Assembly (NCBI GenBank): GCA_029258495.1
Contig: JARHYV010000142.1
Location: forward strand, 1-11,904
Direction of reading: 5' to 3'
Length of the DNA: 11,904 bases
From: Faecousia sp.
GTDB taxonomy: Bacteria > Bacillota > Clostridia > Oscillospirales > Oscillospiraceae
The notes below the pieces were generated by a model, which was not told the DNA's origin, did not search any database, and worked only from the letters and a program-made list of their open reading frames with translations. The number at the start of each line of letters is the position of its first letter. Within the stretch, counting starts at the first letter, position 1. Shown here piece after piece: positions 1-7,012 of the stretch. Position numbers and translations under genes: made by a program.

Positions 1-1
1 C

Positions 2-112
2 AACAGGTCTGAATGCTGTGCCACCCGGCCTATGTGGCAGGGGCTTGATGAACTGGTGCAGAACTATTTTCAGAACATCACACTGGCGGATCTGCTGAAG
101 AACAAACCTTGA
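2..112 (+). CDS. Rrf2/IscR-family transcriptional regulator, C-terminal fragment
   Basis: Only the last 36 codons are present; the gene enters from the left edge and stops at TGA 110-112. The tail reads C-A-T-R-P-M-W, then a leucine-rich stretch, then N-I-T-L-A-D-L-L. This aligns with the end of E. coli IscR, where the third [2Fe-2S] cysteine is followed by a Trp, an amphipathic helix and a NITLGEL motif. Rrf2-family proteins are winged-helix repressors that sense Fe-S status, cysteine or redox stress. The cysteine at codon 17-19 is in the right place to be a cluster ligand, but the other ligands lie outside the window, so cluster binding is inference. The neighbouring Cys at 14-16 is extra. 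A strong terminator follows immediately. I cannot tell which Rrf2 subgroup this is. Confidence 0.7.
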   Translation, partial: NRSECCATRPMWQGLDELVQNYFQNITLADLLKNKP

Positions 113-149
113 AAAAATCCCCGATTGCCTGTACAATCGGGGATTTTTT
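112..149 (+). terminator. Intrinsic terminator of the Rrf2-like gene
   Basis: ATCCCCGATTG (117-127) pairs perfectly with CAATCGGGGAT (134-144) around a 6-nt loop. A-tract 112-116 lies upstream and T-tract 145-149 follows. It begins inside the stop codon of the upstream gene. Confidence 0.9.
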
Positions 150-174
150 GCAGAATTTTGGATATTCAAGATTG

Positions 175-225
175 AAAAAACACTCCTGAAATCACCGGTT
201 TGACGGGTTCGGTGATCAGGAGTGT
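175..225 (-). terminator. Intrinsic terminator of spo0A
   Basis: On the minus strand ACACTCCTGATCACCG (225-210) pairs with CGGTGATTTCAGGAGTG (197-181), with one small bulge, around a 12-nt loop. Six T residues follow (complement of 175-180). It lies about 95 nt beyond the spo0A stop. The stretch 226-320 between them holds only a small 5-bp hairpin with a GAAA loop (226-239). Confidence 0.85.
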
Positions 226-320
226 AGATCGAAAGATCTGAAATCGTATTTCTGTTTCTCCATATTTATGCACAGATTGTATATTTGTCACTCTGGTAAT
301 GGGAAGATGGTTGGGATGGA

Positions 321-1100
321 TCAGTACTGAGCTGCACTGGCATTTTTTAGTTGGAGCTGAAGTCGGTCGGCGATGAGGGCGATGAACTCAGAATTTGTAG
401 GCTTGCCCTTGGTGTTGGAAACGGTATAGCCGAAGAAACGCTGCAAGGTGTCCAGATCGCCTCTGTCCCATGCCACCTCGATGGCATGACGAATTGCCCG
501 TTCTACACGGGAGGGTGTTGTCGAGAAGGTCTTTGCGACCTGAGGATAGAGGACTTTGGTGATGGCATTGATCACATCCATGTCCTCTACGGCAATGATG
601 ATCGCCTCACGGAGATATTGATAACCCTTGATATGGGCAGGAACGCCGATCTCATGAATGATGTTGGTGACCATAGCCTCGATATTGGACTGAGCAGGCT
701 TATGTACCTGCAGGTTTTTCTGGCTGTCACCGCCTTGGATCTCCTCGAGTCTGTCCACCAGTGCCTCCATATCGCAGGGTTTCAGCATCAGGTACATGAC
801 CCCAAGGCTTGCAGCGGTGGATGCCACATAGTCTGTGACAAATCCGGATGTGGCAAGGATCGACGGCTGATGGTCGCTCCCGGCGATGGTCTTGAGTACG
901 GTGATCCCATCCCGTTTGGCAAGCATCAGATCCAGAACCAGAATATCCGGCTTTCTCTCTTCTAACATTCGGATCGCCTGTTCCCCATCGTTGGCGACTC
1001 CGGCTACCTGAAAACGGTCTGATCGCTGCAATACGGAGCGCAGCGAATTACAAAAATCTTCTGAGCCGTCGGCAATGAGCACACTTGATTTTTTCTCCAT
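321..1100 (-). CDS. spo0A: Sporulation master response regulator Spo0A
   Basis: A 259-residue transcription factor that, once phosphorylated, switches clostridia into sporulation and related stationary-phase programmes. Residues 1-125 are the receiver domain: D57 in V-L-D-L-M is the phospho-acceptor, T84 and K107 (L-K-P) are the switch residues. After a short linker, residues 140-259 form the Spo0A DNA-binding domain, with the diagnostic I-I-H-E-I-G-V-P-A-H-I-K-G-Y near 147-160, S-R-V-E-R-A-I-R-H-A-I-E-V-A-W near 197-211 and K-P-T-N-S-E-F-I-A near 233-241. Oddities: the usual second Asp of the acidic pair after strand 1 is Gly (A10-D11-G12), and the M-P after the phospho-site is L60-A61. I start at 1100 because AAGGAGAGG sits just upstream; a longer frame reaching 1211 runs through the promoter and has no similarity. 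The gene is monocistronic, convergent with the Rrf2 gene and divergent from pepF. The usual upstream partner spoIVB is absent. Confidence 0.97.
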   Translation of the reverse strand: MEKKSSVLIADGSEDFCNSLRSVLQRSDRFQVAGVANDGEQAIRMLEERKPDILVLDLMLAKRDGITVLKTIAGSDHQPSILATSGFVTDYVASTAASLGVMYLMLKPCDMEALVDRLEEIQGGDSQKNLQVHKPAQSNIEAMVTNIIHEIGVPAHIKGYQYLREAIIIAVEDMDVINAITKVLYPQVAKTFSTTPSRVERAIRHAIEVAWDRGDLDTLQRFFGYTVSNTKGKPTNSEFIALIADRLQLQLKNASAAQY

Positions 1101-1134
1101 GAATTTTCCTCTCCTTCGATTGGTTGATTTGCAT

Positions 1135-1149
1135 CGGGGTTCGACCCCG
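1135..1149 (-). other. Short GC hairpin in the spo0A leader
   Basis: CGGGGT (1135-1140) and ACCCCG (1144-1149) form a perfect 6-bp stem with a 3-nt loop in the predicted spo0A 5' untranslated region, about 35 nt before the start codon. No T-run follows, so it is not a terminator. The loop and stem together contain GGTCGAA on the minus strand, a 6/7 match to the Spo0A box. Its role is unknown. Confidence 0.4.
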
Positions 1150-1172
1150 CACATGTCGCTGTGACAAAATAA

Positions 1173-1201
1173 ATGATAGCATGAGGTATCACTTTTTGCA
1201 A
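1173..1201 (-). promoter_or_regulatory. Predicted sigma-A-type promoter of spo0A
   Basis: On the minus strand, -35 TTGCAA (1201-1196) and extended -10 TGC-TATCAT (hexamer 1178-1173) are separated by exactly 17 bp. Predicted start is near 1166, giving a leader of about 66 nt. I looked for a sigma-H-type element (AGGAAT then GAAT) and did not find one. Confidence 0.6.
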
Positions 1202-1221
1202 TAAAAAACAAGAAACAATCG

Positions 1222-1261
1222 CTCGACGAAAAGTGGTATAATTCGACAGTATTTAGTCGAA
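1222..1261. promoter_or_regulatory. Cluster of Spo0A-box-like sites
   Basis: The consensus 0A box is TGTCGAA. TTCGACA at 1242-1248 is a perfect box on the minus strand. AGTCGAA at 1255-1261 is a 6/7 match on the plus strand with A-rich flank. CGTCGAG on the minus strand (1223-1229) is a weaker 5/7 match. They lie between the divergent spo0A and pepF promoters and immediately downstream of an extended -10 element on the plus strand (1234-1242). Autoregulation of spo0A through 0A boxes is established in Bacillus; here it is inferred. Confidence 0.5.
1234..1242 (+). promoter_or_regulatory. Perfect extended -10 element, plus strand
   Basis: TGG-TATAAT matches the extended -10 consensus fully, but no good -35 lies 16-18 bp upstream. 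If used, it would start transcription near 1249 toward pepF, inside the perfect 0A box at 1242-1248. It could be a Spo0A-repressed second promoter for pepF or a chance match in AT-rich DNA. Confidence 0.35.
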
Positions 1262-1321
1262 AAATGAACTTTTACGATGAAAATAGGGGGAACGACAGAC
1301 AGTTTGAACCATCGGATACGG

Positions 1322-1350
1322 TTGACGCAAACACCCCTATCGTGTAAAAT
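1322..1350 (+). promoter_or_regulatory. Predicted sigma-A promoter of pepF operon
   Basis: -35 TTGACG (1322-1327) and -10 TAAAAT (1345-1350), each 5/6 to consensus, are separated by 17 bp. The predicted start near 1357 gives a leader of about 27 nt that contains AAGGAG at 1371-1376, 7 nt before the pepF ATG. Confidence 0.75.
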
Positions 1351-1383
1351 ATAACCATAAATATAACGAAAAGGAGCCTGATT

Positions 1384-3141
1384 ATGAACGAAGTTTGGAA
1401 TCTAGACCCAATTTATACCGGGTTTGAAGATCCTGCCTTTGAGCAGGATTTGAGCACCCTGAAGGAACTTGTCGAGGAATTTATTGCCTTCACAGGGAAC
1501 CTTGAAACCGCCGACACAATCGACACTCTGCGACAGGGGATCGATTTTGAAGAAAAGATCAGTCTGCTGGCAGGCAAGCTGGCAGAGTACACTTCCCTGC
1601 GCCAGTCCACCAATACCAAGGATCCCGATGCCGCATCCCACATGGGCAGGATCATGACGGTTTACAGCTCTTTGGCTGCGCCCGAGGCTGCATTCAAGGA
1701 TTGGGCAGGGAAACTGCCGAACCTGATGGAGCTGGTGGATGCAGATGAGATCCTGAAGAACTACCATTTCCTGTTTTCCAACATGGCGGATGCAAGCCGC
1801 TATCTTCTGGCAGGCCGCGGGGAAGAGATCATGGCACGGATGGAGCTGTCCGGCGGAAACGCCTGGGCGGATCTGCATCAGTACCTGACCAGTACCGTAT
1901 CCGTTGATTATCACGGAACCACCACCAATCTTTCTGCGATCCGCAATCTTGCATATGATCCGGATCCCCAGATCCGTAAGGATGCATACGAGGCAGAGCT
2001 GGCAGCCTATGACAAGATCAAGGATGCCGTGGCATTTGCCCTGAACTCCATCAAGCTGGAAACCATCACCGACTGCCGGCTCCGTGGCTATGACAGCCCT
2101 CTGGAGCGCACCCTGAAACATGCATTCATGTCCCGCCGGACGCTTGATGCCATGCTGGAGGCAATGGATGAGTACCTGCCGAAATTCTGGCAGTACCTGA
2201 AGACCAAGGCAAAGGTTCTGGGACACGAAAACGGACTGCCTTGGTACGACCTGTTTGCGCCCATGGGCAATTCTTCCACGAAATTCACCACGCAGCAGGC
2301 AAAGGATTTTCTGGTGGAGCAGTTCTCCGGCTTTGACCATGAGGTTGCAGAGCTTGTTGCCAGAGCCTTTGACAATGCATGGATCGATTTCTTCCCCAGA
2401 GACGGCAAGGCCGGCGGCGCATTCTGTGCCGGGGTCGAGTGTTTGGGCGAAAGCCGGATCCTCACCAACTTCGACGGGATGTTCACGGATGTTGTGACAC
2501 TGGCGCACGAGCTGGGACATGCCTTCCACAATTACTGCATCCGGGATCACCGTCCTCTGAACCATGACTATTCCATGCCTGTGGCAGAAACCGCCTCTAC
2601 CTTTAACGAGTGCGTTGTCATGGCAGCAGCCATCAAGGCAGCCAAGGACGATGACGAGCGTCTGGCACTGATCGAATCTCAGCTGCAGGATGCCACCCAG
2701 ATCATCTGCGATATCTATTCCCGCTATCGTTTTGAAACCATGGTGCTTGCCGATCGGGAGGAGAAGTTTATGGATGCAGCGACCCTGTGCGACTACATGA
2801 CGACTGCCCAGAAACAGTCCTACGGCGATGGTCTGGACAACGGCATCATGCATCCGTATATGTGGGTCTGCAAGGGACACTACTATGGTTCCACCTTCTA
2901 CAATTTCCCCTATGCCTTCGGCGGACTGTTTGCCCGGGGTCTGTATGCTCAGTACGAAACTGAGGGCGCGCCCTTCGTTGAAAAATACAAGCGTCTGCTC
3001 TATGCGACCCCTGTTGCAACGGCAGAGGATGCAGCCAAGGTTGCCGGTATCGATCTGACGGATAAGAATTTCTGGCGCGGCGCCCTGCAAACCATTGCAG
3101 ATCAGATCGACCTGTTCTGCAAGATCGTGGAGGAGAAATAA
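1384..3141 (+). CDS. pepF: Oligoendopeptidase F (M3 family zinc metallopeptidase)
   Basis: A 585-residue cytoplasmic endopeptidase that cleaves short oligopeptides internally. The zinc site is H375-E-L-G-H379, with E376 as catalytic base. The third ligand is most likely E402 in A-E-T-A-S-T-F-N-E, 27 residues after the first His, the spacing expected for family M3. Residues 1 to about 200 form the helical N-terminal part typical of PepF; the catalytic domain covers roughly 200-570. The length is normal for PepF, usually about 600. No signal peptide or membrane segment is visible. The start is supported by AAGGAG 7 nt upstream and a near-consensus promoter. The last codons (E-E-K) carry the ribosome binding site GGAGGAG for the next gene, whose ATG abuts the TAA, so the two are translationally coupled. 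Role: peptide recycling together with the downstream aminopeptidase. Confidence 0.93.
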   Translation: MNEVWNLDPIYTGFEDPAFEQDLSTLKELVEEFIAFTGNLETADTIDTLRQGIDFEEKISLLAGKLAEYTSLRQSTNTKDPDAASHMGRIMTVYSSLAAPEAAFKDWAGKLPNLMELVDADEILKNYHFLFSNMADASRYLLAGRGEEIMARMELSGGNAWADLHQYLTSTVSVDYHGTTTNLSAIRNLAYDPDPQIRKDAYEAELAAYDKIKDAVAFALNSIKLETITDCRLRGYDSPLERTLKHAFMSRRTLDAMLEAMDEYLPKFWQYLKTKAKVLGHENGLPWYDLFAPMGNSSTKFTTQQAKDFLVEQFSGFDHEVAELVARAFDNAWIDFFPRDGKAGGAFCAGVECLGESRILTNFDGMFTDVVTLAHELGHAFHNYCIRDHRPLNHDYSMPVAETASTFNECVVMAAAIKAAKDDDERLALIESQLQDATQIICDIYSRYRFETMVLADREEKFMDAATLCDYMTTAQKQSYGDGLDNGIMHPYMWVCKGHYYGSTFYNFPYAFGGLFARGLYAQYETEGAPFVEKYKRLLYATPVATAEDAAKVAGIDLTDKNFWRGALQTIADQIDLFCKIVEEK

Positions 3142-4428
3142 ATGGCAACTCAGAATGTAAAGGAATTGATGCAGTTTCTGGATGCAGCTCCCAGTGTGTA
3201 TCACGCAGTGGAGGGACTGAGAGGACTGTTCGAGGCTGCCGGCTACACCCGTCTGGACGAGGGGAAGATATGGCAGCTGGAAGTGGGCGGAAAATATTAT
3301 CTCACCCGCGGCGGCAGCGCGATCCTTGCCTTCCGGGTTCCCTGTGACAAGCCTCAGGGGTTCCTGATGACCTCCAGTCACTCTGACCGTCCCACCTTCA
3401 AAATCAAGGAAAACGGCGAAATGGAGAGCAAATACATCCGCATGGCGACGGAAAAATACGGCGGAATGCTGATGGCACCTTGGTTCGACCGTCCCCTGAG
3501 CGTGGCAGGCAGAGTTCTGGTGGAAACCCCCACCGGAGTCAAGTCCAAGCTTGTGAACATCGACCGCAACCTGATGATGATCCCCAATGTGGCGATCCAC
3601 ATGAACCGCAAGGCAAATGACGGCTATGCCTACAATCCTACCAGTGACACCATTCCGGTTCTGGGCGGAAAGGATGCAAAGGGGAAATTTGACGAACTGC
3701 TTGCACAGCAGGCAGGGGGGAAGATCCTTGCCCACGACCTGTACCTGTATAATCGGGATCGGGCAAGCCTGTGGGGGATCGACGAGGAATTCGTATCCGC
3801 TCAGGCGATCGACGATCTGGAGTGCGCATGGGGCACCACCAAGGGGTTCCTGACGGCAGGGGACTCCCGTTCCATTCCTGTGGTGTGCGTCTTCGACAGC
3901 GAGGAGGTCGGCTCCAGCTCGGTGCAGGGCGCAGCATCCACGCTGCTTGCTGATGCACTTGGCAGGATCTGCAAGGCTCTGGATCTGGAGCTGACCCAGA
4001 TGCTCAGCCAGAGCTTTATGGTTTCGGCGGACAATGCCCATGCGGTGCATCCCAATCATCCGGAGCTTGCCGATGGGGCAAATGCTCCCGTGGTGAATGA
4101 GGGCATCGTGCTGAAGTTCAACTCCAATCTTCGCTATACCACCGATGCCGTGTCGGCAGCTGTGCTGCGCAAGGTGTGCGGCAAGGCAGGGGTGCCGGTT
4201 CAGACCTATTACAACCGTGCGGACATTGCCGGCGGTTCGACTCTGGGCAACATCTCTCTGGGACAGGTATCCGTCCCCACGGCGGATATCGGACTTGCAC
4301 AGCTGGCGATGCATTCCTGCTATGAAACGGCAGGTGTGCAGGATCTTGAGTATCTGGTGACGGCAATGCAGGCCTTCTATTCCAGTACGCTCACGGTCAC
4401 AGCAGACGGAGAATATATCATCGACTAA
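3142..4428 (+). CDS. M18 family metalloaminopeptidase
   Basis: A 428-residue cytoplasmic di-zinc aminopeptidase of the aspartyl-aminopeptidase/ApeB type, removing N-terminal residues from peptides. Predicted metal ligands, by comparison with human DNPEP: H80 (S-S-H-S-D), D224 (A-I-D-D-L), E255, D297 (S-A-D-N-A-H-A-V-H-P-N) and H391 (M-H-S). E254 is the catalytic base of F-D-S-E-E-V-G-S. The lid/dimerisation insert lies around 90-210. Length is normal for bacterial M18 enzymes. The usual HxDSP motif reads H-S-D-R-P, with Arg in place of the common Ser; the ligand residues are intact. The ATG directly follows the pepF stop (TAAATG) in the same frame and uses the GGAGGAG at 3129-3135. Substrate preference cannot be read from sequence. 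A strong terminator follows the stop. Confidence 0.93.
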   Translation: MATQNVKELMQFLDAAPSVYHAVEGLRGLFEAAGYTRLDEGKIWQLEVGGKYYLTRGGSAILAFRVPCDKPQGFLMTSSHSDRPTFKIKENGEMESKYIRMATEKYGGMLMAPWFDRPLSVAGRVLVETPTGVKSKLVNIDRNLMMIPNVAIHMNRKANDGYAYNPTSDTIPVLGGKDAKGKFDELLAQQAGGKILAHDLYLYNRDRASLWGIDEEFVSAQAIDDLECAWGTTKGFLTAGDSRSIPVVCVFDSEEVGSSSVQGAASTLLADALGRICKALDLELTQMLSQSFMVSADNAHAVHPNHPELADGANAPVVNEGIVLKFNSNLRYTTDAVSAAVLRKVCGKAGVPVQTYYNRADIAGGSTLGNISLGQVSVPTADIGLAQLAMHSCYETAGVQDLEYLVTAMQAFYSSTLTVTADGEYIID

Positions 4429-4432
4429 AATG

Positions 4433-4463
4433 AAAAAACCTCCCTCGTAAGAGGGAGGTTTTT
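4433..4463. terminator. Bidirectional intrinsic terminator
   Basis: CCTCCCTC (4439-4446) pairs with GAGGGAGG (4451-4458) around GTAA, flanked by an A-tract (4433-4438) and a T-tract (4459-4463). It serves the rightward peptidase operon and the leftward ECF operon, whose last stop codon begins one base away at 4465-4467. Confidence 0.95.
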
Positions 4464-4464
4464 G

Positions 4465-5292
4465 TCATATAAAGGGATTGAAATAGCGTCCGCCATTGAC
4501 GATGGTGAGTATGAATGAGAAAATCAGCAGCCCGATGCAAAGTGTCATGGCGATCCAGTCCCCTTTGGAAAAGGGACGACCGGAGTACCATGTGCGCTTG
4601 GGGGATTTTCCAAAACCACGAAGTTCCATTGCGTTGGAGATGGTGTCGATGCGCTCCATACTGGACAGGATCAGGGGGATGAGGATGCCGCTGACATTTT
4701 TCAGCCTGCTGATCAGGCTGGCTTTTTTGCTCAGCTCGATGCCTCGTGCCTGCTGAGCCTGAGAGATGTCGGCATATTCCCGCTGAATATCTGGAATATA
4801 GCGCAGGGAAAGTGCCACGGCATAGCTGATACGGTAGCTGACTCCGATCCGGTTCAGAGAGGCTGCAAATTCGGATGGATTTGTGGTGCAGACGAACAGC
4901 AGCACGATGGGGATGGTGCAGGTGTATTTCAGCGCAACATTCAGGTGGTAGAAAAGCTGTTCTGCGGTGACCACATAAGGCCCTGCGATATGGAACAGGA
5001 CAGTCCGGCTGCCGTAAATACTCACGCCGTGCTCCGGACTGAACAGGAAAATGAGCAGGTTGTTCAGCAGCATGAATACCATGGTGAAACCAAGCATAAA
5101 GCGGATATCCTTCAGCTTGATTTTGGATACCTTGAACAGGATCAGGGAAACCACGGTGAGGACGGCCAGCAGCGGCGTGTGAAAGCCGCTCATGGCGGCA
5201 AGACTCCATGTGAGCAGACACACAAGCTTGCTTGCGCCGGTGAGCCGATGGATGGGAGATTGCCGCTCGATATAGTTAAATAGATTGGTCAA
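4465..5292 (-). CDS. ecfT: Energy-coupling factor transporter transmembrane protein EcfT
   Basis: The 275-residue membrane coupling subunit of an ECF importer, which transmits ATP-driven movement from the ATPases to the substrate-binding S protein. Hydrophobic segments lie near 23-37, 41-53, 63-84, 117-135 and 246-265. The two family-diagnostic coupling motifs are A-R-G at 182-184 (Q-A-Q-Q-A-R-G) and L-R-G at 224-226 (A-M-E-L-R-G-F-G), on the cytoplasmic helices that dock into the ATPases. The start is TTG at 5290-5292: an excellent AGGAGGT lies 8 nt upstream, while the next in-frame ATG is residue 34, inside the first membrane segment. The gene overlaps the end of the upstream ATPase gene by 17 bp, implying translational coupling. 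It is the last gene of the operon. Confidence 0.93.
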   Translation of the reverse strand: MTNLFNYIERQSPIHRLTGASKLVCLLTWSLAAMSGFHTPLLAVLTVVSLILFKVSKIKLKDIRFMLGFTMVFMLLNNLLIFLFSPEHGVSIYGSRTVLFHIAGPYVVTAEQLFYHLNVALKYTCTIPIVLLFVCTTNPSEFAASLNRIGVSYRISYAVALSLRYIPDIQREYADISQAQQARGIELSKKASLISRLKNVSGILIPLILSSMERIDTISNAMELRGFGKSPKRTWYSGRPFSKGDWIAMTLCIGLLIFSFILTIVNGGRYFNPFI

Positions 5293-7000
5293 CTCGGCGT
5301 ACCTCCTGATCTCTGGCGATGAAACGCCTGGTGAATTCTTCGGGTGCGGGAATGCCGCAGGTCATGGAAAGATGGTAAAGGGAGGTTTCCTTCAGATGCG
5401 CCTGCTCCACGATCTGGGGATCGTTGAGGACTTGGGCGGCAGACTGGTCGGCAATGACCCGGCCATCGTGGAAGACCACGGCTCTGGGGGTGTATTCCAG
5501 CATCAGGTGCATGTCGTGGGTGATCAGCACCACCGTGACCCCCTGCTTGTTCAGATGGTGCAGGAAATCCATGATCTCGGTGTAGTGCCGGAAATCCTGA
5601 CCGGCAGTGGGCTCGTCCAGAAGGATCATCTCCGGCTGCAGCACCAGAATGGAGGCGATGGTGACACGCTTTTTCTGCCCGTAGCTCAGAGCGGATACCG
5701 GCCAGTTCCGGAAGGAGTACAGCCCGCATATTTTCAGAGTGTCTTCCACCCGCTGCCGGACTTCCTCCTCGGGGATGCCCCTGTTGCGCAGACCCAGAGC
5801 GACCTCGTCGAAGATCTGGGTCTTAGAGATCATCTGGTTCGGGTTCTGCATCACATAGCCGATATGGTCGGCGCGCTCTTTGATGCTCAGTGTGGCAAGA
5901 TCGGTGCCGTTGAGGGTCATCGTGCCCTGCTGCGGGCGGACAAATCCGCACACAGCCTTGGAAAATGTGGATTTTCCGGCGCCGTTGGTGCCGACAATGC
6001 TGAGCATTTCGCCCTTGCGGATGGTCACATCAATGCCCTTCAGGGCATGGTGTCCGCCGGGATAGGTGAAATCCACACCCTTTGCCTGAAAGAGCACGGG
6101 CAGTTCGGCGGTTTTATCGGGGGTGGGCTGATGGTCAAACCAGTCGCGCACCTGCTGCTTTTGACCGTCGGACAGCGAAAGCGCATGCAGGGATGCAGGA
6201 TGCATCTCGGGGGTCAGGGGGACACCGGCATACTTGAGGGCAGTGACATACAGCGGCTCACGGATGCCACTCTTTTGCAGCAGGTCGGAGCACAGCATCC
6301 GGTCTGCACTTCCGTCGTAGAGGATCCGGCCGTCGCCCATCAGCACCACGCGATCCACATTGCGGTGCAGCACATCCTCGATGCGGTGCTCGATGATGAT
6401 GACGGCGCAGCCGGTGCGCTTTTGGATCCGGTCGATCAGCTCGATGGCCTGCTTTCCGGTGGCAGGATCCAGATTTGCAAGCGGCTCGTCAAACAGGAGC
6501 ACATCCACCTGATTGACCATGACTCCGGCAAGGCTGACACGCTGTTTCTGACCGCCGGAGATCTCATGGGGCGCATGGTGCAGCACCTGCTCCACATCCA
6601 CAAGCTTTGCCACGGTTTTGACATGCTCGTGCATTTCGTCGTTGGGGATGTTGTCATTCTCCAGTGCAAAGGCGATATCCTCTGCAACGGTGAGTCCGAT
6701 GAACTGACCGTCAGCATCCTGCAAAACCGTACCGACGATCTTACTCAGACCGAACAGCCCCAATTCCAGCGCGTTTTTTCCGCCGATGGTCAGTTTACCC
6801 GTGGCTTTTCCTGGATAGCGGTTGGGGATCAGCCCGTTGATGCAGTGGGCAATGGTGGACTTGCCACAGCCGGAGGGGCCGGCAATCAGCACCTTTTCCC
6901 CTTTTTGAATATTCAGATTGATGTGGTAGAGGGTCGGCTCCGCCTGAGCGGTGTATTGAAAGCCGAAATCTTCAAAGGAAATCACAGTGTTGTTTTCCAT
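5276..7000 (-). CDS. ECF transporter ATPase, two fused ABC domains
   Basis: A 574-residue protein with two complete nucleotide-binding domains in tandem, the fused equivalent of EcfA1 plus EcfA2. Domain 1: Walker A G-P-S-G-C-G-K-S-T (41-49), Q94, signature S-G-G-Q (148-151), Walker B L-L-F-D-E-P (168-173), H205. Domain 2: Walker A G-T-N-G-A-G-K-S-T (337-345), Q385, signature S-Y-G-Q (439-442), Walker B I-L-L-D-E-P (459-464), H495. Both ATP sites look competent. The protein energises uptake by the adjacent S component and EcfT, a three-gene arrangement typical of dedicated (group I) ECF transporters. AGGAGG lies 7 nt before the ATG. It follows the S-component gene by 58 bp, a gap filled by a terminator-like hairpin, and overlaps ecfT by 17 bp. 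Confidence 0.93.
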   Translation of the reverse strand: MENNTVISFEDFGFQYTAQAEPTLYHINLNIQKGEKVLIAGPSGCGKSTIAHCINGLIPNRYPGKATGKLTIGGKNALELGLFGLSKIVGTVLQDADGQFIGLTVAEDIAFALENDNIPNDEMHEHVKTVAKLVDVEQVLHHAPHEISGGQKQRVSLAGVMVNQVDVLLFDEPLANLDPATGKQAIELIDRIQKRTGCAVIIIEHRIEDVLHRNVDRVVLMGDGRILYDGSADRMLCSDLLQKSGIREPLYVTALKYAGVPLTPEMHPASLHALSLSDGQKQQVRDWFDHQPTPDKTAELPVLFQAKGVDFTYPGGHHALKGIDVTIRKGEMLSIVGTNGAGKSTFSKAVCGFVRPQQGTMTLNGTDLATLSIKERADHIGYVMQNPNQMISKTQIFDEVALGLRNRGIPEEEVRQRVEDTLKICGLYSFRNWPVSALSYGQKKRVTIASILVLQPEMILLDEPTAGQDFRHYTEIMDFLHHLNKQGVTVVLITHDMHLMLEYTPRAVVFHDGRVIADQSAAQVLNDPQIVEQAHLKETSLYHLSMTCGIPAPEEFTRRFIARDQEVRRVDQSI

Positions 7001-7012
7001 CGGGGAACCTCC

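Noticed and set aside
226..239. AGATC-GAAA-GATCT hairpin downstream of spo0A
   Set aside because: A 5-bp stem is too weak to call a regulatory element, and the real terminator lies just beyond it.
1131..1150. tRNA T-arm-like GGTTCGACC in the spo0A leader
   Set aside because: A proper 5-bp T-stem with a 7-nt loop cannot be formed, and no acceptor, D or anticodon arms lie around it. It is only a small palindrome.
1101..1211. Upstream extension of spo0A to an ATG at 1211
   Set aside because: The extra 37 residues show no Spo0A similarity and run through the predicted promoter and leader. The ATG at 1100 has the proper ribosome binding site.
1402..4314. A 970-residue antisense gene opposite the peptidase operon
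   Set aside because: It is codon-aligned with two clearly real enzymes, has no recognisable domain, and is explained by avoidance of TTA, CTA and TCA in the sense genes.
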